Positions 44,038-53,520 are shown, counted from the first letter of the stretch. The stretch: 64,000 bases of DNA from Archangium primigenium (GCF_016904885.1 NZ_JADWYI010000001.1:7931224-7995223); one strand, 5' to 3'. Notes: a model not told the origin generated them from the letters alone. A program made the numbers and translations.

Positions 44038-46069
44038 ATGAGCTACCTCGTTCTCGCCCGCAAGTGGCGCCCGCAGACGTTCGACGACATGACCGGCCAG
44101 GAGCACGTGGTCCGCACGGTCGCCAACGCCATCAAGATGAACCGCGTGGCGCACGCCTACCTGTTCTGCGGCCCGCGCGGCGTGGGCAAGACGACCGCCG
44201 CCCGCCTGCTCGCCAAGGCCCTCAACTGCGAGAAGGGCCCCACGGCCAGCCCGTGTGATCAGTGCCAGGCGTGCCGGGAGATCGCCGCGGGCACCTCGGT
44301 GGACGTGGCGGAGATCGACGGTGCCTCCAACAACGGCGTGGAGAACGTCCGGGAGATCCGCGAGAACGCCAAGTACCTGCCGCAGCGCGACCGGCACAAG
44401 ATCTACATCATCGACGAGGTCCACATGCTCTCGGGGGCGGCGTTCAACGCCCTCCTCAAGACGCTGGAGGAGCCGCCCGGGCACGTGAAGTTCATCTTCG
44501 CGACCACCGAGGCGCACAAGCTCCCGGACACCATCCTCTCGCGCTGCCAGCGCCACAACTTCCGGCGCATCCCCGCCAAGGTGATGCTCGAGCGGCTCAA
44601 GTACATCTGCGCCCAGGAGAAGGTGGCCATCTCCGAGCGCGCGCTCTCCATGGTGGTGCGCCAGTCCGAGGGCGGCATGCGCGACTCGCTCAGCCTCCTG
44701 GACCAGATCTTCTCCGCCTGTGGCGCGGACCCCAGTGACGAGGCCGTGGCCGACGCCCTCGGCGCCATCGACCGCACCGTGGTGCAGGACTTCGCCGAGG
44801 CCCTGGTCCGCAAGGACGCCCGGCGCGTGCTCGAGCGGGTGGAGGACGTCTTCAACCGCGGGTTGGATCTCAAGCGGCTCGCCGAGGAGCTCGCGCTCCA
44901 GCTGCGCCACCTCTTCGTGGCCCGCACCCTGGGCGAGGCCCCTTCGGAGCTGGCCGAGTCCGAGCGCACCGCGCTCACCACGCTCGCCAAGGAGGCGGAC
45001 GCGGCGCAGATCTCCCGGCTCTTCGACATCGTGCACGGGTGCGTGTGGGAGGTGTCGCGCGCGGCCCAGCCCCGGCTCGCCCTGGAGATGGCGCTGCTCA
45101 AGGCCATCCAGCTCTCGCCCGCCGGCTCCATCCCGGAGCTGCTCGCCCGGGTGGATCGCCTCGCCGCCGGTCTCGGTCCCGACGACGCACACAAAGCAGC
45201 CCCTGGAGCGTCCGGAGGTCGCTCCAGCCCGGCCCCCTTTCGCTCCCACTGAGCGTCGCCCGGCCCCCTCCCCTCCCCCTTCCCCGCCCGTCGCTCCGCC
45301 CCCCGCGCCCGTGGTGCGCGTGACGAACGTGCGCCCGCCGCCCCAGGCCCGTCCCGAGGTGCCTCCCGCCGAGGCCCCCGTCGACGACGAGCGCCTGTTC
45401 CCCGAGGAGGGGCCCGCGGACGGCTGCGCCTCGGGCGAGTGCTTGCCCGATGCCCCGCCCGTGGCCGCCGCGCCCGCGGCGATGCCCGAGCCGGAGCCCG
45501 AGTCCGTCCGGCCCTTCGACGTCCACCATGCGCGCCCGCCCGCCGCGTCGCCCCAGGCATCCCCGGGCATGGCCCCCTCGGGCCGGGACAATCCCCGGCG
45601 GCCGCTCCAGGAGCGCTGGCGCTCGGCCGTGGACACGGTGAAGGAGACGTCCGGACGGCACGCCAAGTCGCTCGCCAGCGGTCGCCTGCTGTGGATCCGC
45701 GAGGGTGAGGTCGCCATCGCCTATCCGCCCAAGGACGGCTTCCACAAGACGACCGTGCTGGGCGCCGCCGGCCGTGCCCTGGTCGAGAAGGCCCTGAGCG
45801 AGCACTTCGCCCGGCCCACGAAGCTCGTGGTGCAGGACTGCGCGGAGGGGGACATGCGCCCCGAGGCGGGCCTGGTGAGCCTCTCGTCCCAGGATGCCTC
45901 CGAGCGGGCCGCCTACGAGAAGAGCACCGAGGGCCGGGTGCGCGCCCATCCCTCCGTGCGCGCCGCGCTCCGGCTGCTCGGCGGGGAGATCGAGCACATC
46001 CAGGTCTATGACCTGCCCACCCGTCCGGCCGCTCTCCCTACGAGCGAGACTCCTGACGAGAGCGCCTGA
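44038..46069 (+). CDS. dnaX: DNA polymerase III subunit gamma/tau, reading frame split
   Basis: Clamp-loader ATPase. ATG at 44038 (MSYLVLARKWRPQTFDDMTG). Walker A GPRGVGKTT, zinc cysteines C..C..CQAC, Walker B IYIIDEVHML, sensor SRCQRHNF, and domain III up to about residue 375 are in the first frame. That frame stops at 45252 (404 aa). The tail region continues in the +1 frame to 46069: a Pro/Ala linker followed by a tau-like C-terminal domain (WRSAVDTVKETSGRHAKSLA ... HIQVYDLPTR). The best crossing point is near 45178-45185, where third-base GC preference moves to the second frame; CCC.G at 45178 is a possible +1 slip. The fused product would be about 676 aa, usual for tau. Either a frameshift or a one-base assembly error. 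Confidence 0.88.
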
Positions 46070-46130
46070 CAACACGCGCGCCCGACGCTAGGGTGCGCCC
46101 TCCGACCCCACGCGCCCCACGAGGACGTCC

Positions 46131-46448
46131 ATGCCCGGCATCGACCTGAACTACTTCATCCGTCAGGCCAACAAGCTCACGGAGAAGATCGAGCAGCGCA
46201 AGAAGGAACTGGCCGAGGAGACCATCGAGGCCCAGGCCGGCGACGGCCGGGTGACGGTGGTCGCCAACTGCATCCAGGAAGTGCGCAGCATCAAGATCGA
46301 CAAGTCGCTCGTGGACCCGAACGACCTGGGCATGCTGGAGGATCTGGTGACCGCCGCGGTCAACGCCGCCCTGGCGAGCAGCCGCGACAAGATGCAGCGC
46401 GAGCTCGGCAAGATCTCGGGCGGCGTGAAGATCCCCGGCATTACTTGA
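46131..46448 (+). CDS. YbaB/EbfC nucleoid-associated protein
   Basis: Small dimeric DNA-binding protein of 105 aa. The central QAGDGRVTVVANCIQEVRSIKID and LEDLVTAAVNAALASSRDKM pattern is that of YbaB/EbfC. It lies between dnaX and recR, as in most bacteria, and the gap to recR is only 6 bp. GAGGA precedes ATG 46131. Confidence 0.93.
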   Translation: MPGIDLNYFIRQANKLTEKIEQRKKELAEETIEAQAGDGRVTVVANCIQEVRSIKIDKSLVDPNDLGMLEDLVTAAVNAALASSRDKMQRELGKISGGVKIPGIT

Positions 46449-46454
46449 GGGTGA

Positions 46455-47048
46455 ATGACGCCTGACCCCCTCAACCGCCTGGTCGCCCAGCTCGCCAAGC
46501 TCCCCGGCATCGGGGAGAAGACGGCGCAGCGGCTGGCGTTCCACATCCTGCGTGCCCCGGGCGAGTACGCCCAGGAGCTGTCCCAGGCTATCCGCGAGGT
46601 GAAGGAGAAGGTGCACCTGTGCACCCGGTGCTTCTCCCTCACCGACGCGGAGCTGTGTGGCTTCTGCCGCGACTCGCGACGCGACGAGCGCGTGTTGTGC
46701 GTGGTGGAGACGTTCGCGGACCTCATGGCCCTCGAGCGCACGCGCGAATTCAAGGGCCGCTACCACGTGCTGCACGGCGTGCTCTCTCCACTGGATGGCG
46801 TGGGCCCGGATCAGCTGCGCATCAAGGAGCTGCTGGAGCGGCTCGGCGATGGCCGCATCGAGGAGATCATCCTCGCCACCAATCCGGACGTGGAGGGCGA
46901 GGCCACGGCGCTCTACCTCACGCGCCTGCTCAAGCCCGTGGGCCTCCGGGTGAGCCGCATCGCCCAGGGCCTGCCCATGGGCGGCGACCTCGAGTACGCC
47001 GACCAGGCCACCCTGGCCAAGGCGCTCAGCGCCCGGCGCGACCTCTGA
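46455..47048 (+). CDS. recR: Recombination mediator RecR
   Basis: RecFOR pathway protein of 197 aa that loads RecA on gapped DNA. The helix-hairpin-helix LAKLPGIGEKTAQRLAF, C4 zinc finger C-TRC ... CGFC, and TOPRIM domain (CVVETFADLMALE, TNPDVEGEATALY) are complete. Length is normal. It ends the dnaX-ybaB-recR operon and converges on a kinase gene 12 bp away. Confidence 0.96.
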   Translation: MTPDPLNRLVAQLAKLPGIGEKTAQRLAFHILRAPGEYAQELSQAIREVKEKVHLCTRCFSLTDAELCGFCRDSRRDERVLCVVETFADLMALERTREFKGRYHVLHGVLSPLDGVGPDQLRIKELLERLGDGRIEEIILATNPDVEGEATALYLTRLLKPVGLRVSRIAQGLPMGGDLEYADQATLAKALSARRDL

Positions 47049-47060
47049 GGACGTCCCGGG

Positions 47061-48596
47061 CTACCGGGTGACGCGGTAGCCCAGGGGCAGCACCACCGAC
47101 ACCGACTCGCCCTGGTGCGCGGGAAACCGCAGCCGCTTGAGCCGCGCCTCCAGGCACCGCGCCAGCGGCCGCCGCGCCAGCGGCCCCTCCATCACCGGCT
47201 CCGCCTTGCCCGAGGCATGGATGGTGAAGCGCACGCGCACGTCGCCCTCGTCCGCGGGCAGGTCCGCCTTGTGCCGCTCGAAGCACGAGGAGACCCGGGC
47301 CCGGTGGCGCGCCAGCACCCGCTGGATGTCCGCGGTCTCCAGGGACACCCGTGTGACCGCGTGCATCTCCTCCGCAGACAGCGTCTCCACGGCGGGGGCC
47401 ACGGGAGCGCTCACCGGCGCCCCGGCGACGACCCGCTGGGGCTCCTTGGGTGGAGCGGCCACCGGCGGCCCCGGGGCCTCCTCCTCGACCCCCCACCGCC
47501 CCGCCCAGAGGCCCCCTCCGAGCAGCAGGGCGAGGCTCGCGGCGGCCAGCACGCGCCGTCCCCGCCGGCCCCGCGCCCCGTCGTCCATCCGAGCGCCGAG
47601 GGCCGAGGGAGAGCGCTCCACGAAGGGCGCGGCCGCCGTCTTCTCCTGGTAGCGCCGCTCGCCCACGCTGGCGCGCAGGTACTCGGCGAGCCGGGCCCGC
47701 GAGGGCTCCACGGGCTCTCGGGCCAGCAGGGCCTCCAGCGCCTCGGCGAACGCGGCGGCGGTGGCGTGACGCCGCGAGGGCTCCACCGCCATCGCCTGGA
47801 GGACCACGGCCTCCAGGTCCGCGGACAGCTCGGGCCGCAGGGCGCGCGGCGCGGCGCACTGGCCCAGGCGCAGGGCCTCGAGCACCTCCGCTTCCCGGGG
47901 CCGGGCGAAGGGCCGCACATGGGTGAGGGCCTCGTAGAGGCTCACGCCCAGGGCGAAGACGTCCGCGCGGCGATCCACCCGGCCGCCCCGCGCCTGCTCG
48001 GGCGCCATGTAGACGGACTTGCCCAGCACCGGCCCCGGCCGCCCCGAGGCGTCCCCCGGCCCCACCTGCGCCACCCCGAAGTCCAGCACCTTCACCCAGC
48101 CCGAGTACGTCACGTAGAGGTTGGACGGCGACACGTCCCGGTGGACGATGTCCAGCTCATGCGCGTGGTGCAGCCCCCGGGCGGCGTCGGCGAGCACCCG
48201 GAGCACCAGGGGGATGGGCACGTACTCGCCCCGATGGCTCGCCATGCGCACCAGGGTGGAGAAGTCCTCGCCCGGCAGGAACTCCATGCACAGGTAGGGA
48301 CGCTCCTCGCTCGTGCCCTGGTCGAACACCCGCACCAGGTGCGGATGCGTCAGCCGGGCCGCCACCTGGGCCTCCTGCTGGAACATCCGCACCAGTTCCG
48401 GCTGCCCCAACAGTCCCTCGCGCATCCGCTTGATGACAAGGTCGCGGCCCGCCCCCTCCCCGCCCGCGCGCCGGGCGAGGAAGATCTCCGCCATGCCGCC
48501 CTCGGCCAGCTTGCGCAGCAGCACGTAGGGCCCGAAGGGCCGACGCTGCCACGGACCAGGACCCGGCAGGTCCCCGAGGGAGGAAGAAGCCGTCAT
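47061..48596 (-). CDS. Membrane Ser/Thr kinase with periplasmic TonB-like C-terminus
   Basis: Protein of 511 aa. Kinase domain about 22-290: LAEGGMAEIF, Lys56, HRDVSPSN (152-159), DFGVAQ (172-177), KSVYMAPEQ. One membrane helix about 349-366. Periplasmic part of ~140 residues ends in a TonB-like / AgmX-type domain (VRVRFTIHASGKAEPV ... RCLEARLKRLRFPAHQG). Such domains usually act in energy coupling or binding of outer-envelope proteins. ATG at 48596 is the only good start. It lies between recR and mglB on the opposite strand. Confidence 0.92.
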   Translation of the reverse strand: MTASSSLGDLPGPGPWQRRPFGPYVLLRKLAEGGMAEIFLARRAGGEGAGRDLVIKRMREGLLGQPELVRMFQQEAQVAARLTHPHLVRVFDQGTSEERPYLCMEFLPGEDFSTLVRMASHRGEYVPIPLVLRVLADAARGLHHAHELDIVHRDVSPSNLYVTYSGWVKVLDFGVAQVGPGDASGRPGPVLGKSVYMAPEQARGGRVDRRADVFALGVSLYEALTHVRPFARPREAEVLEALRLGQCAAPRALRPELSADLEAVVLQAMAVEPSRRHATAAAFAEALEALLAREPVEPSRARLAEYLRASVGERRYQEKTAAAPFVERSPSALGARMDDGARGRRGRRVLAAASLALLLGGGLWAGRWGVEEEAPGPPVAAPPKEPQRVVAGAPVSAPVAPAVETLSAEEMHAVTRVSLETADIQRVLARHRARVSSCFERHKADLPADEGDVRVRFTIHASGKAEPVMEGPLARRPLARCLEARLKRLRFPAHQGESVSVVLPLGYRVTR

Positions 48597-49002
48597 GCGC
48601 TGGGGGCGGAGGGGTCCGCCGAAAAGGGACGAGAAAAGGGCGAAATTGAACCGCGAGCATGTACCCGCGCTCGCAGTATAGTGGATAGCCGATATTTCCC
48701 CTTGAGCTCGAAGCGCTCGGAGTTTTGAATCGCTCCGGTCGCGTGGATGATGCGAACCCTCGAATGACGCGCCCCCTTGAGCCCCTCGACGTGTACCGTC
48801 CCGGCCTGGTCCTCCGCCCCCGCGGGTGGGCCGCCGGTGAAAGATCTCGCGCGGAAACGGGCGGCTTCTTGCGGGGTGAGAGGGGCTTTGCTAAAGCTCC
48901 CCGGGTTGGGAGCGCCGTACCTAACCTCCGAAATTCATTCCAGAAACCGGCGTGGGCCGCGGAAGCACAGGTCGAGCGAGACGCTTAGGAGCGTAAACGC
49001 CC
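48597..49002. other. 406-bp intergenic region upstream of mglBA
   Basis: Divergent interval between the Ser/Thr kinase and mglB. A TATAGT box lies at 48677-48682 with no good -35 at 17 bp (TTGAAC at 48646 is 25 bp away). The segment 48881-48905 forms a weak CTTT/AAAG hairpin. AGGAG about 11 bases before 49003 serves mglB. No convincing gene or RNA is seen. Confidence 0.5.
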
Positions 49003-49482
49003 ATGGGCACGCAATTGGTGATGTACGAAGAGGAGTTCACCAAGATCAACGCGGTTTGCGACCGGCTGACCAAGGACGCGAACGCGAAGGTGGTGTTCCT
49101 CGTCGACAAGAACGGGCAGCTCATCTCCTCCGCGGGGCAGACGCAGAACATCGACACCACCTCACTGGCCTCGCTGACGGCCGGTAACGTGGCGGCGATG
49201 GGCGGCCTCGCGAAGTTGATTGGCGAGAACGAGTTCCCCCATCAGTTCCACGAAGGGGCCAGGGACTCGCTCTACATGACCATCGTGGGCAGCCGGGTGG
49301 TGCTCGTGGTCATCTTCGACAACCGCACGAGCCTCGGTCTGGTTCGCCTGCGCATCAAGAAGGCCAGTGACGAGCTGACCAAGATCTTCGAGAGCCTCGT
49401 GAAGAAGACCGATGGTCCCGGGGTCGGGTCTCCGTTCGCCGAGATCTCCGACGACGATATCGACAACCTCTTCAGCGAGTAA
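49003..49482 (+). CDS. mglB: MglB, Roadblock/LC7 GTPase-activating protein
   Basis: Protein of 159 aa, same length as M. xanthus MglB. It is the GAP for MglA and marks the lagging cell pole during gliding. The Roadblock fold is clear (VFLVDKNGQLISSAG ... SLYMTIVGSRVVLVVIFD), and the acidic tail AEISDDDIDNLFSE is conserved. AGGAG lies upstream of ATG 49003. mglA starts 11 bp after its stop, so the pair is an operon. Confidence 0.97.
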   Translation: MGTQLVMYEEEFTKINAVCDRLTKDANAKVVFLVDKNGQLISSAGQTQNIDTTSLASLTAGNVAAMGGLAKLIGENEFPHQFHEGARDSLYMTIVGSRVVLVVIFDNRTSLGLVRLRIKKASDELTKIFESLVKKTDGPGVGSPFAEISDDDIDNLFSE

Positions 49483-49493
49483 TCCGAGAAGCC

Positions 49494-50081
49494 ATGTCCT
49501 TCATCAACTACTCGTCTCGCGAAATCAACTGCAAGATCGTCTACTACGGTCCCGGTCTGTGCGGGAAGACGACGAACCTGCAGTACATCTACAACAAGAC
49601 CGCCGCGGAGACGAAGGGCAAGCTCATCTCGCTCTCGACCGAGACGGATCGCACGCTCTTCTTCGACTTCCTGCCGCTGTCGCTCGGGGAGATCCGCGGC
49701 TTCAAGACGCGCTTCCACCTGTACACGGTGCCGGGCCAGGTCTTCTACGACGCCAGCCGCAAGCTCATCCTCAAGGGGGTGGACGGCGTGGTGTTCGTGG
49801 CCGACAGCCAGATCGAGCGCATGGAGGCCAACATGGAATCGTTGGAGAACCTGCGCATCAACCTGGCCGAGCAGGGCTACGACCTGAACAAGCTCCCGTA
49901 CGTCATCCAGTACAACAAGCGGGACCTGCCCAACGCCGTGTCGCCCGAGGAGATGCGCAAGGCGCTCAACCAGCGCAACATCCCCGAGTACCAGGCGGTG
50001 GCCCCCACGGGCGTGGGCGTGTTCGACACGCTCAAGGCCGTGGCCAAGCTCGTGCTCACCGAGCTCAAGAAGGGCGGCTAG
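49494..50081 (+). CDS. mglA: MglA, Ras-like polarity GTPase
   Basis: Protein of 195 aa, as in M. xanthus. In its GTP form it sets the leading pole and drives both gliding and type IV pilus motility. P-loop GPGLCGKTTN, switch region with TVPGQVFYD (Thr in place of the usual Asp), and base-binding NKRD are all present. The sequence looks almost unchanged from M. xanthus as recalled. Genes for other motility proteins are not adjacent; a GltJ-like protein is encoded 8 kb upstream. Confidence 0.98.
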   Translation: MSFINYSSREINCKIVYYGPGLCGKTTNLQYIYNKTAAETKGKLISLSTETDRTLFFDFLPLSLGEIRGFKTRFHLYTVPGQVFYDASRKLILKGVDGVVFVADSQIERMEANMESLENLRINLAEQGYDLNKLPYVIQYNKRDLPNAVSPEEMRKALNQRNIPEYQAVAPTGVGVFDTLKAVAKLVLTELKKGG

Positions 50082-50093
50082 TCCCGCCCCACC

Positions 50094-50113
50094 GAGCGGG
50101 ATGTTTCCCGCTC
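50094..50113 (+). terminator. Hairpin after mglA
   Basis: Stem GAGCGGGA / TCCCGCTC with loop TGTT, 13 bases past the mglA stop. An upstream TCCCGC (50082-50087) can also pair with its left arm. A U tract is missing, so it may be a weak terminator or a 3' stabiliser. Confidence 0.5.
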
Positions 50114-50206
50114 AACCCCGGACACGCGCCCGACGACGCGTGTCCGCGCGAGTGCGTGCACTCGGGATAGACTCCCACCCGCAACCCGCTCCTGGGGGAC
50201 GGGGAC

Positions 50207-50656
50207 ATGGAGAAGCTGGCCGTCGTTTCGTCATCGCAGCTGTTCGACATGCTCTCCAGCGCGGAGCTGTTGTGCCTGGCCGAGCTGGCCGAGCAGCGCG
50301 ACTACACCGCGGGCGAGGTGGTGTTCGAGGAAGGAGAGCTGGGCGACAGCCTCTACGTCATCGTGCGCGGAGAGCTGGAGGTGGTGCGGCGCGAGGAGGA
50401 CAGCCCGCCGCGAGCGCTCAAGGTGCTCGGCCCGCCGGAGTTCTTCGGGGAGATGAGCCTCATCGACAAGGAGTACCGCTCGGCCACGGTGCGCGCGCGC
50501 ACGGACGCGCGGCTCCTGCGGCTCACCGCCCAGCACCTGGCCACCTTCCGCCAGGAGTACCGCGACGGCTTCACCTTCATCGTCATCAACATCGCGCGCA
50601 GCCTCTCGGCGCGGGTGCGCGAGGCCAACGCCCGGCTCGGCGCCCGGCGCCCCTGA
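50207..50656 (+). CDS. Cyclic nucleotide-binding domain protein
   Basis: Stand-alone cNMP-binding domain of 149 aa. The beta-roll is LAEQRDYTAGEVVFEEGELG and LYVIVRGELEVVRRE; the phosphate-binding cassette is PEFFGEMSLIDKEYRSATV. No DNA-binding part is present. It begins 125 bp after mglA on the same strand. The window also encodes an adenylate cyclase, but 37 kb away. Role unknown. Confidence 0.88.
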   Translation: MEKLAVVSSSQLFDMLSSAELLCLAELAEQRDYTAGEVVFEEGELGDSLYVIVRGELEVVRREEDSPPRALKVLGPPEFFGEMSLIDKEYRSATVRARTDARLLRLTAQHLATFRQEYRDGFTFIVINIARSLSARVREANARLGARRP

Positions 50657-50667
50657 AGGCGCGCGGG

Positions 50668-51492
50668 CTAGCCGAAGAAGTCGCGCGGCTTCCAGCCGAT
50701 GTCCCCGAGAAACCCCTGGCTCTCGGCGACGAACTGCGCGGACAGGCCCGGCGCGCACGCGAGCACGTCCCCGAAGCCCACCCGGTGCGGCGCGCCGTCG
50801 ATGCGCACCACCACGCCGCCCGCCTCCTGCACCAGCAGCGCCCCCGCCGCCTCGTCCCAGGGCTTGAGCCCGAACTCGAAGTAGCCGTCGAAGCGGCCCG
50901 CCGCCACGTACGCCAGGTCCAGCGCGGCGCTGCCCGTGCGCCGCATGCCCTGCGCCCGGACGATGAAGCGCCGCAGCAGCCCCAGCGGGCCCTCGGGCTT
51001 GTGGTGCACGTCATAGGGAAAGCCCGTGCACAAGAGCGCCCGGGCCATCTCCGTGCACCCCGAGGCCTTGAGTGGCCTCCCGTTGAGCGTGGCCCCCTGC
51101 CCCCGCGCCGCCGAGAAGAGCTCCTGGAGCATGGGATCGTAGATGGCGCCCGCGAGCAGGCCCTCGGGCCCCTCCACGCCAATGCTCACGCAGAAGTGCG
51201 GCACCTGGTGCGCGTAGTTGGTGGTGCCGTCCAGCGGATCGATGATCCACCGCAACTCCGAGCCCCGCGTCACCCCGCTCTCCTCGGCCAGGATGGCGTG
51301 CCCCGGGTAGTGCCGCCGCAGGAAGTCGATCACCACCGCCTCCGCCGCGCGGTCCGCGTCGGTGACCAGGTCGATGCCTCCCTTGTACTCGATGGTGCGC
51401 GCCTCGAGGAACCGCTCGGCGAGCAACCGGCCCGCCAGCTGGGCGGCCTCCTCGGCGATGCGGCGCAGCGTGGCGGGAGACTCATCGCTCAC
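50668..51492 (-). CDS. suhB: Inositol monophosphatase family protein
   Basis: Mg-dependent phosphatase of 274 aa. Metal motifs LAEESG, WIIDPLDGTTNYAHQ and KPWDEAAGALLVQEAGG are complete. Could act on inositol phosphates or related sugar phosphates; some members (SuhB) also affect transcription. GTG at 51492 overlaps the TlpA gene by 11 bases. Last gene of a five-gene overlapping run. The symbol is a family name only. Confidence 0.9.
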   Translation of the reverse strand: MSDESPATLRRIAEEAAQLAGRLLAERFLEARTIEYKGGIDLVTDADRAAEAVVIDFLRRHYPGHAILAEESGVTRGSELRWIIDPLDGTTNYAHQVPHFCVSIGVEGPEGLLAGAIYDPMLQELFSAARGQGATLNGRPLKASGCTEMARALLCTGFPYDVHHKPEGPLGLLRRFIVRAQGMRRTGSAALDLAYVAAGRFDGYFEFGLKPWDEAAGALLVQEAGGVVVRIDGAPHRVGFGDVLACAPGLSAQFVAESQGFLGDIGWKPRDFFG

Positions 51493-52048
51493 GGGGCACC
51501 TCCTCCTGCAACAGCGTCTCGATCTCCTGCTGACTGCGCGCGAGATCGTCCTCGTTGAAGCCCTCGTGGACGAAGCGCACCTGGCCCCGCCGGTCGATGA
51601 GCAGGGACGTGGGCATGCCCTTGAGGTGCAGCACCGAGTCCGCCACGTTGGCGCCGGCGTCCAGGAGCACCGGAATCACCGCGGGGTCCACCTTCGTCTC
51701 CTTGAGGAAGGCAGCGATGCCCCGGGTGTCCTCGTCCACGTTGAGCGCGTAGGCCTTGAGGCCCCGCGCGGCGTAGTGCTTGGCCAGGTCCTGGTACATG
51801 GGCAACGAGTCGCGGCAGGGCTCGCACCACGTGGCCCACACGTCCAGCAGCACCACGTTCCCGCGCTCCGAGGCCAACGAGAAGGGCTCGCCGCCCGGGT
51901 AGCGCCGCACGGTGAAGTCCAGCGCGGTCCCCGAGCCCAGGGCGGCACTGGAGCGCTGCAGCGCATTGCCGGTGAGCGACGGCATCGGCTTGGGGGACGC
52001 ACAGCCCGACAGGGCGAGCACGGCGAGCAGACAACGCACGGACGTCAT
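51482..52048 (-). CDS. TlpA-like thioredoxin lipoprotein
   Basis: Lipoprotein of 188 aa. Signal MTSVRCLLAVLALSGCASP has the lipobox Cys16. The redox site is WATWCEPCRDS and the cis-Pro loop KGMPTSLLIDRRG. Acts on disulfides in the envelope, for example in cytochrome c maturation. It lies 5 bp after mpl and overlaps the phosphatase gene, so its place in a murein operon is odd. Confidence 0.92.
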   Translation of the reverse strand: MTSVRCLLAVLALSGCASPKPMPSLTGNALQRSSAALGSGTALDFTVRRYPGGEPFSLASERGNVVLLDVWATWCEPCRDSLPMYQDLAKHYAARGLKAYALNVDEDTRGIAAFLKETKVDPAVIPVLLDAGANVADSVLHLKGMPTSLLIDRRGQVRFVHEGFNEDDLARSQQEIETLLQEEVPRER

Positions 52049-52053
52049 GACGT

Positions 52054-53520
52054 TCACCCTTCCCCTTCCCGCGCCCGCAGCGCGGCGAGCAGCTTCTCGA
52101 TGAAGCCCCCGAAGGCCCCATTGCTCATGACGAGCAGCACGTCCCCGGCGCGGGCCTCGCGCGCCACGCGCTCCACGAGCGAGGGCACGTCCGGGGCGGC
52201 ATCCGCCGCGATGCCCTGGGCCTCGAGCTCGCGCACCACCCGGGGCACGTCCAACTCCTCCCCCGTGGGCACCTTGTCGTGGCGCTCGGGCACCTTGAGG
52301 CTCGCCCGCGTGGCGCCCGTGAAGGCGTGCGCGTAGTCCTCCTGGTGGATGTTGCGGCGGCTCGTGTTCGAGCGCGGCTCGAAGATGGCCCACAGCCGAC
52401 GCTCCGGGTAGCGGTGGCGCAGGGCGGCGATCGTCTCGCGCACCGCCGTGGGGTGGTGCGCGAAGTCATCCACCACCAGCATGCCCCCCACCTCCGCGCG
52501 CACCTCCTGACGCCGCTTCACGCCCTGGAAGCTCGCGAGCCCCCGGGCGATCTCCGCGAAGGACAGGCCCAGCCCTCGCGCCGCGGCGATGACGCCCAGC
52601 GCGTTCTCCACGTTGTGCAGGCCCGACATCGGCAGCAGCACCGTCCCGAGCACCTGGCCCCGCTCGACCACCTCGAAGCGCGCGCCCTCGGGACCGAACC
52701 GGACCTGGCGCGGGACGTAGTCCGCCTCGGCGCCCTCGCGCGCCACGTAGGTGATGACCTGGCCGGGACAGGCCTGGGCGAGCTTCACCGCGTTGGGATA
52801 GGCGGCGCACACCACCAGCCGACCATCCGGCGGCACGAGCCGCACGAACTTGTCGAAGGTGGCCTCGTAGTGCGGCAGGTCCCGGAAGATGTCCGCGTGG
52901 TCGAACTCCACGCTGGTGAGGATGGCCGTGCGCGGCCGGTAGTGCAGGAACTTGGAGCCCTTGTCCCAGTAGGCGGTGTCGTACTCGTCGCCCTCGACGA
53001 CGAAGTGCGGCCCCTGGCCCACCCGGTAGTTGCCCGCGTAGTTCTGCGTGACGCCGCCCACCAGGAAGGACGGATCCTTGCCCGCGTCCACCAGCACGTG
53101 CGCCATGAGCGAGGACGTGGTCGTCTTGCCGTGCGTGCCCGCCACCACGACGGAGTGCGAGCGCGCGAGGAAGAGCGAGCCCAGCGCGGCCGGGAAGCTC
53201 ATCTGCGGCAGGCGGCGCTCGCGCACGGCGGTGGCCTCGGGGTTCACCCGGCGGATGACGTTGCCGATGATGACCAGGTCCGGCCGCGCCACGTCCAGGT
53301 TCTCCGGAGCGTAGGGCGTGAGCGCCTGGATGCCCCAGGCGCGCAGCATGTCGCTCATGGGCGGGTAGACGTTCTCGTCGCTGCCGGTGACCTCGTAGCC
53401 CGCGGACTTGAGCATGCCCGCGAACGAGCCCATGCCCGTGCCGGCCACGCCGACCAGGTGGATGCGGCGCACCGCGCCAGGAGAGAGGGTGTCGAGGACG
53501 TTGCCGTTGTCGTCAGCCAT
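52054..53520 (-). CDS. mpl: UDP-MurNAc:L-Ala-gamma-D-Glu-meso-DAP ligase (Mpl)
   Basis: Mur-ligase-fold enzyme of 488 aa that reattaches recycled tripeptide to UDP-MurNAc. N-terminal IHLVGVAGTGMGSFAG, ATP loop VVAGTHGKTTTSS, and the EGDEYDTAYWDKGSKF block are Mpl marks; C-terminal DDFAHHPTAV and ANIEPRSNTS-like FEPRSNTSRR follow. Overlaps the serine hydrolase gene by 8 bases upstream and precedes the TlpA gene by 5 bp. Confidence 0.95.
   Translation of the reverse strand: MADDNGNVLDTLSPGAVRRIHLVGVAGTGMGSFAGMLKSAGYEVTGSDENVYPPMSDMLRAWGIQALTPYAPENLDVARPDLVIIGNVIRRVNPEATAVRERRLPQMSFPAALGSLFLARSHSVVVAGTHGKTTTSSLMAHVLVDAGKDPSFLVGGVTQNYAGNYRVGQGPHFVVEGDEYDTAYWDKGSKFLHYRPRTAILTSVEFDHADIFRDLPHYEATFDKFVRLVPPDGRLVVCAAYPNAVKLAQACPGQVITYVAREGAEADYVPRQVRFGPEGARFEVVERGQVLGTVLLPMSGLHNVENALGVIAAARGLGLSFAEIARGLASFQGVKRRQEVRAEVGGMLVVDDFAHHPTAVRETIAALRHRYPERRLWAIFEPRSNTSRRNIHQEDYAHAFTGATRASLKVPERHDKVPTGEELDVPRVVRELEAQGIAADAAPDVPSLVERVAREARAGDVLLVMSNGAFGGFIEKLLAALRAREGEG

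Noticed and set aside
48725-48988. 87-codon frame upstream of mglB
   Set aside because: No ribosome site, mixed composition and no recognisable feature; likely leader or promoter DNA.
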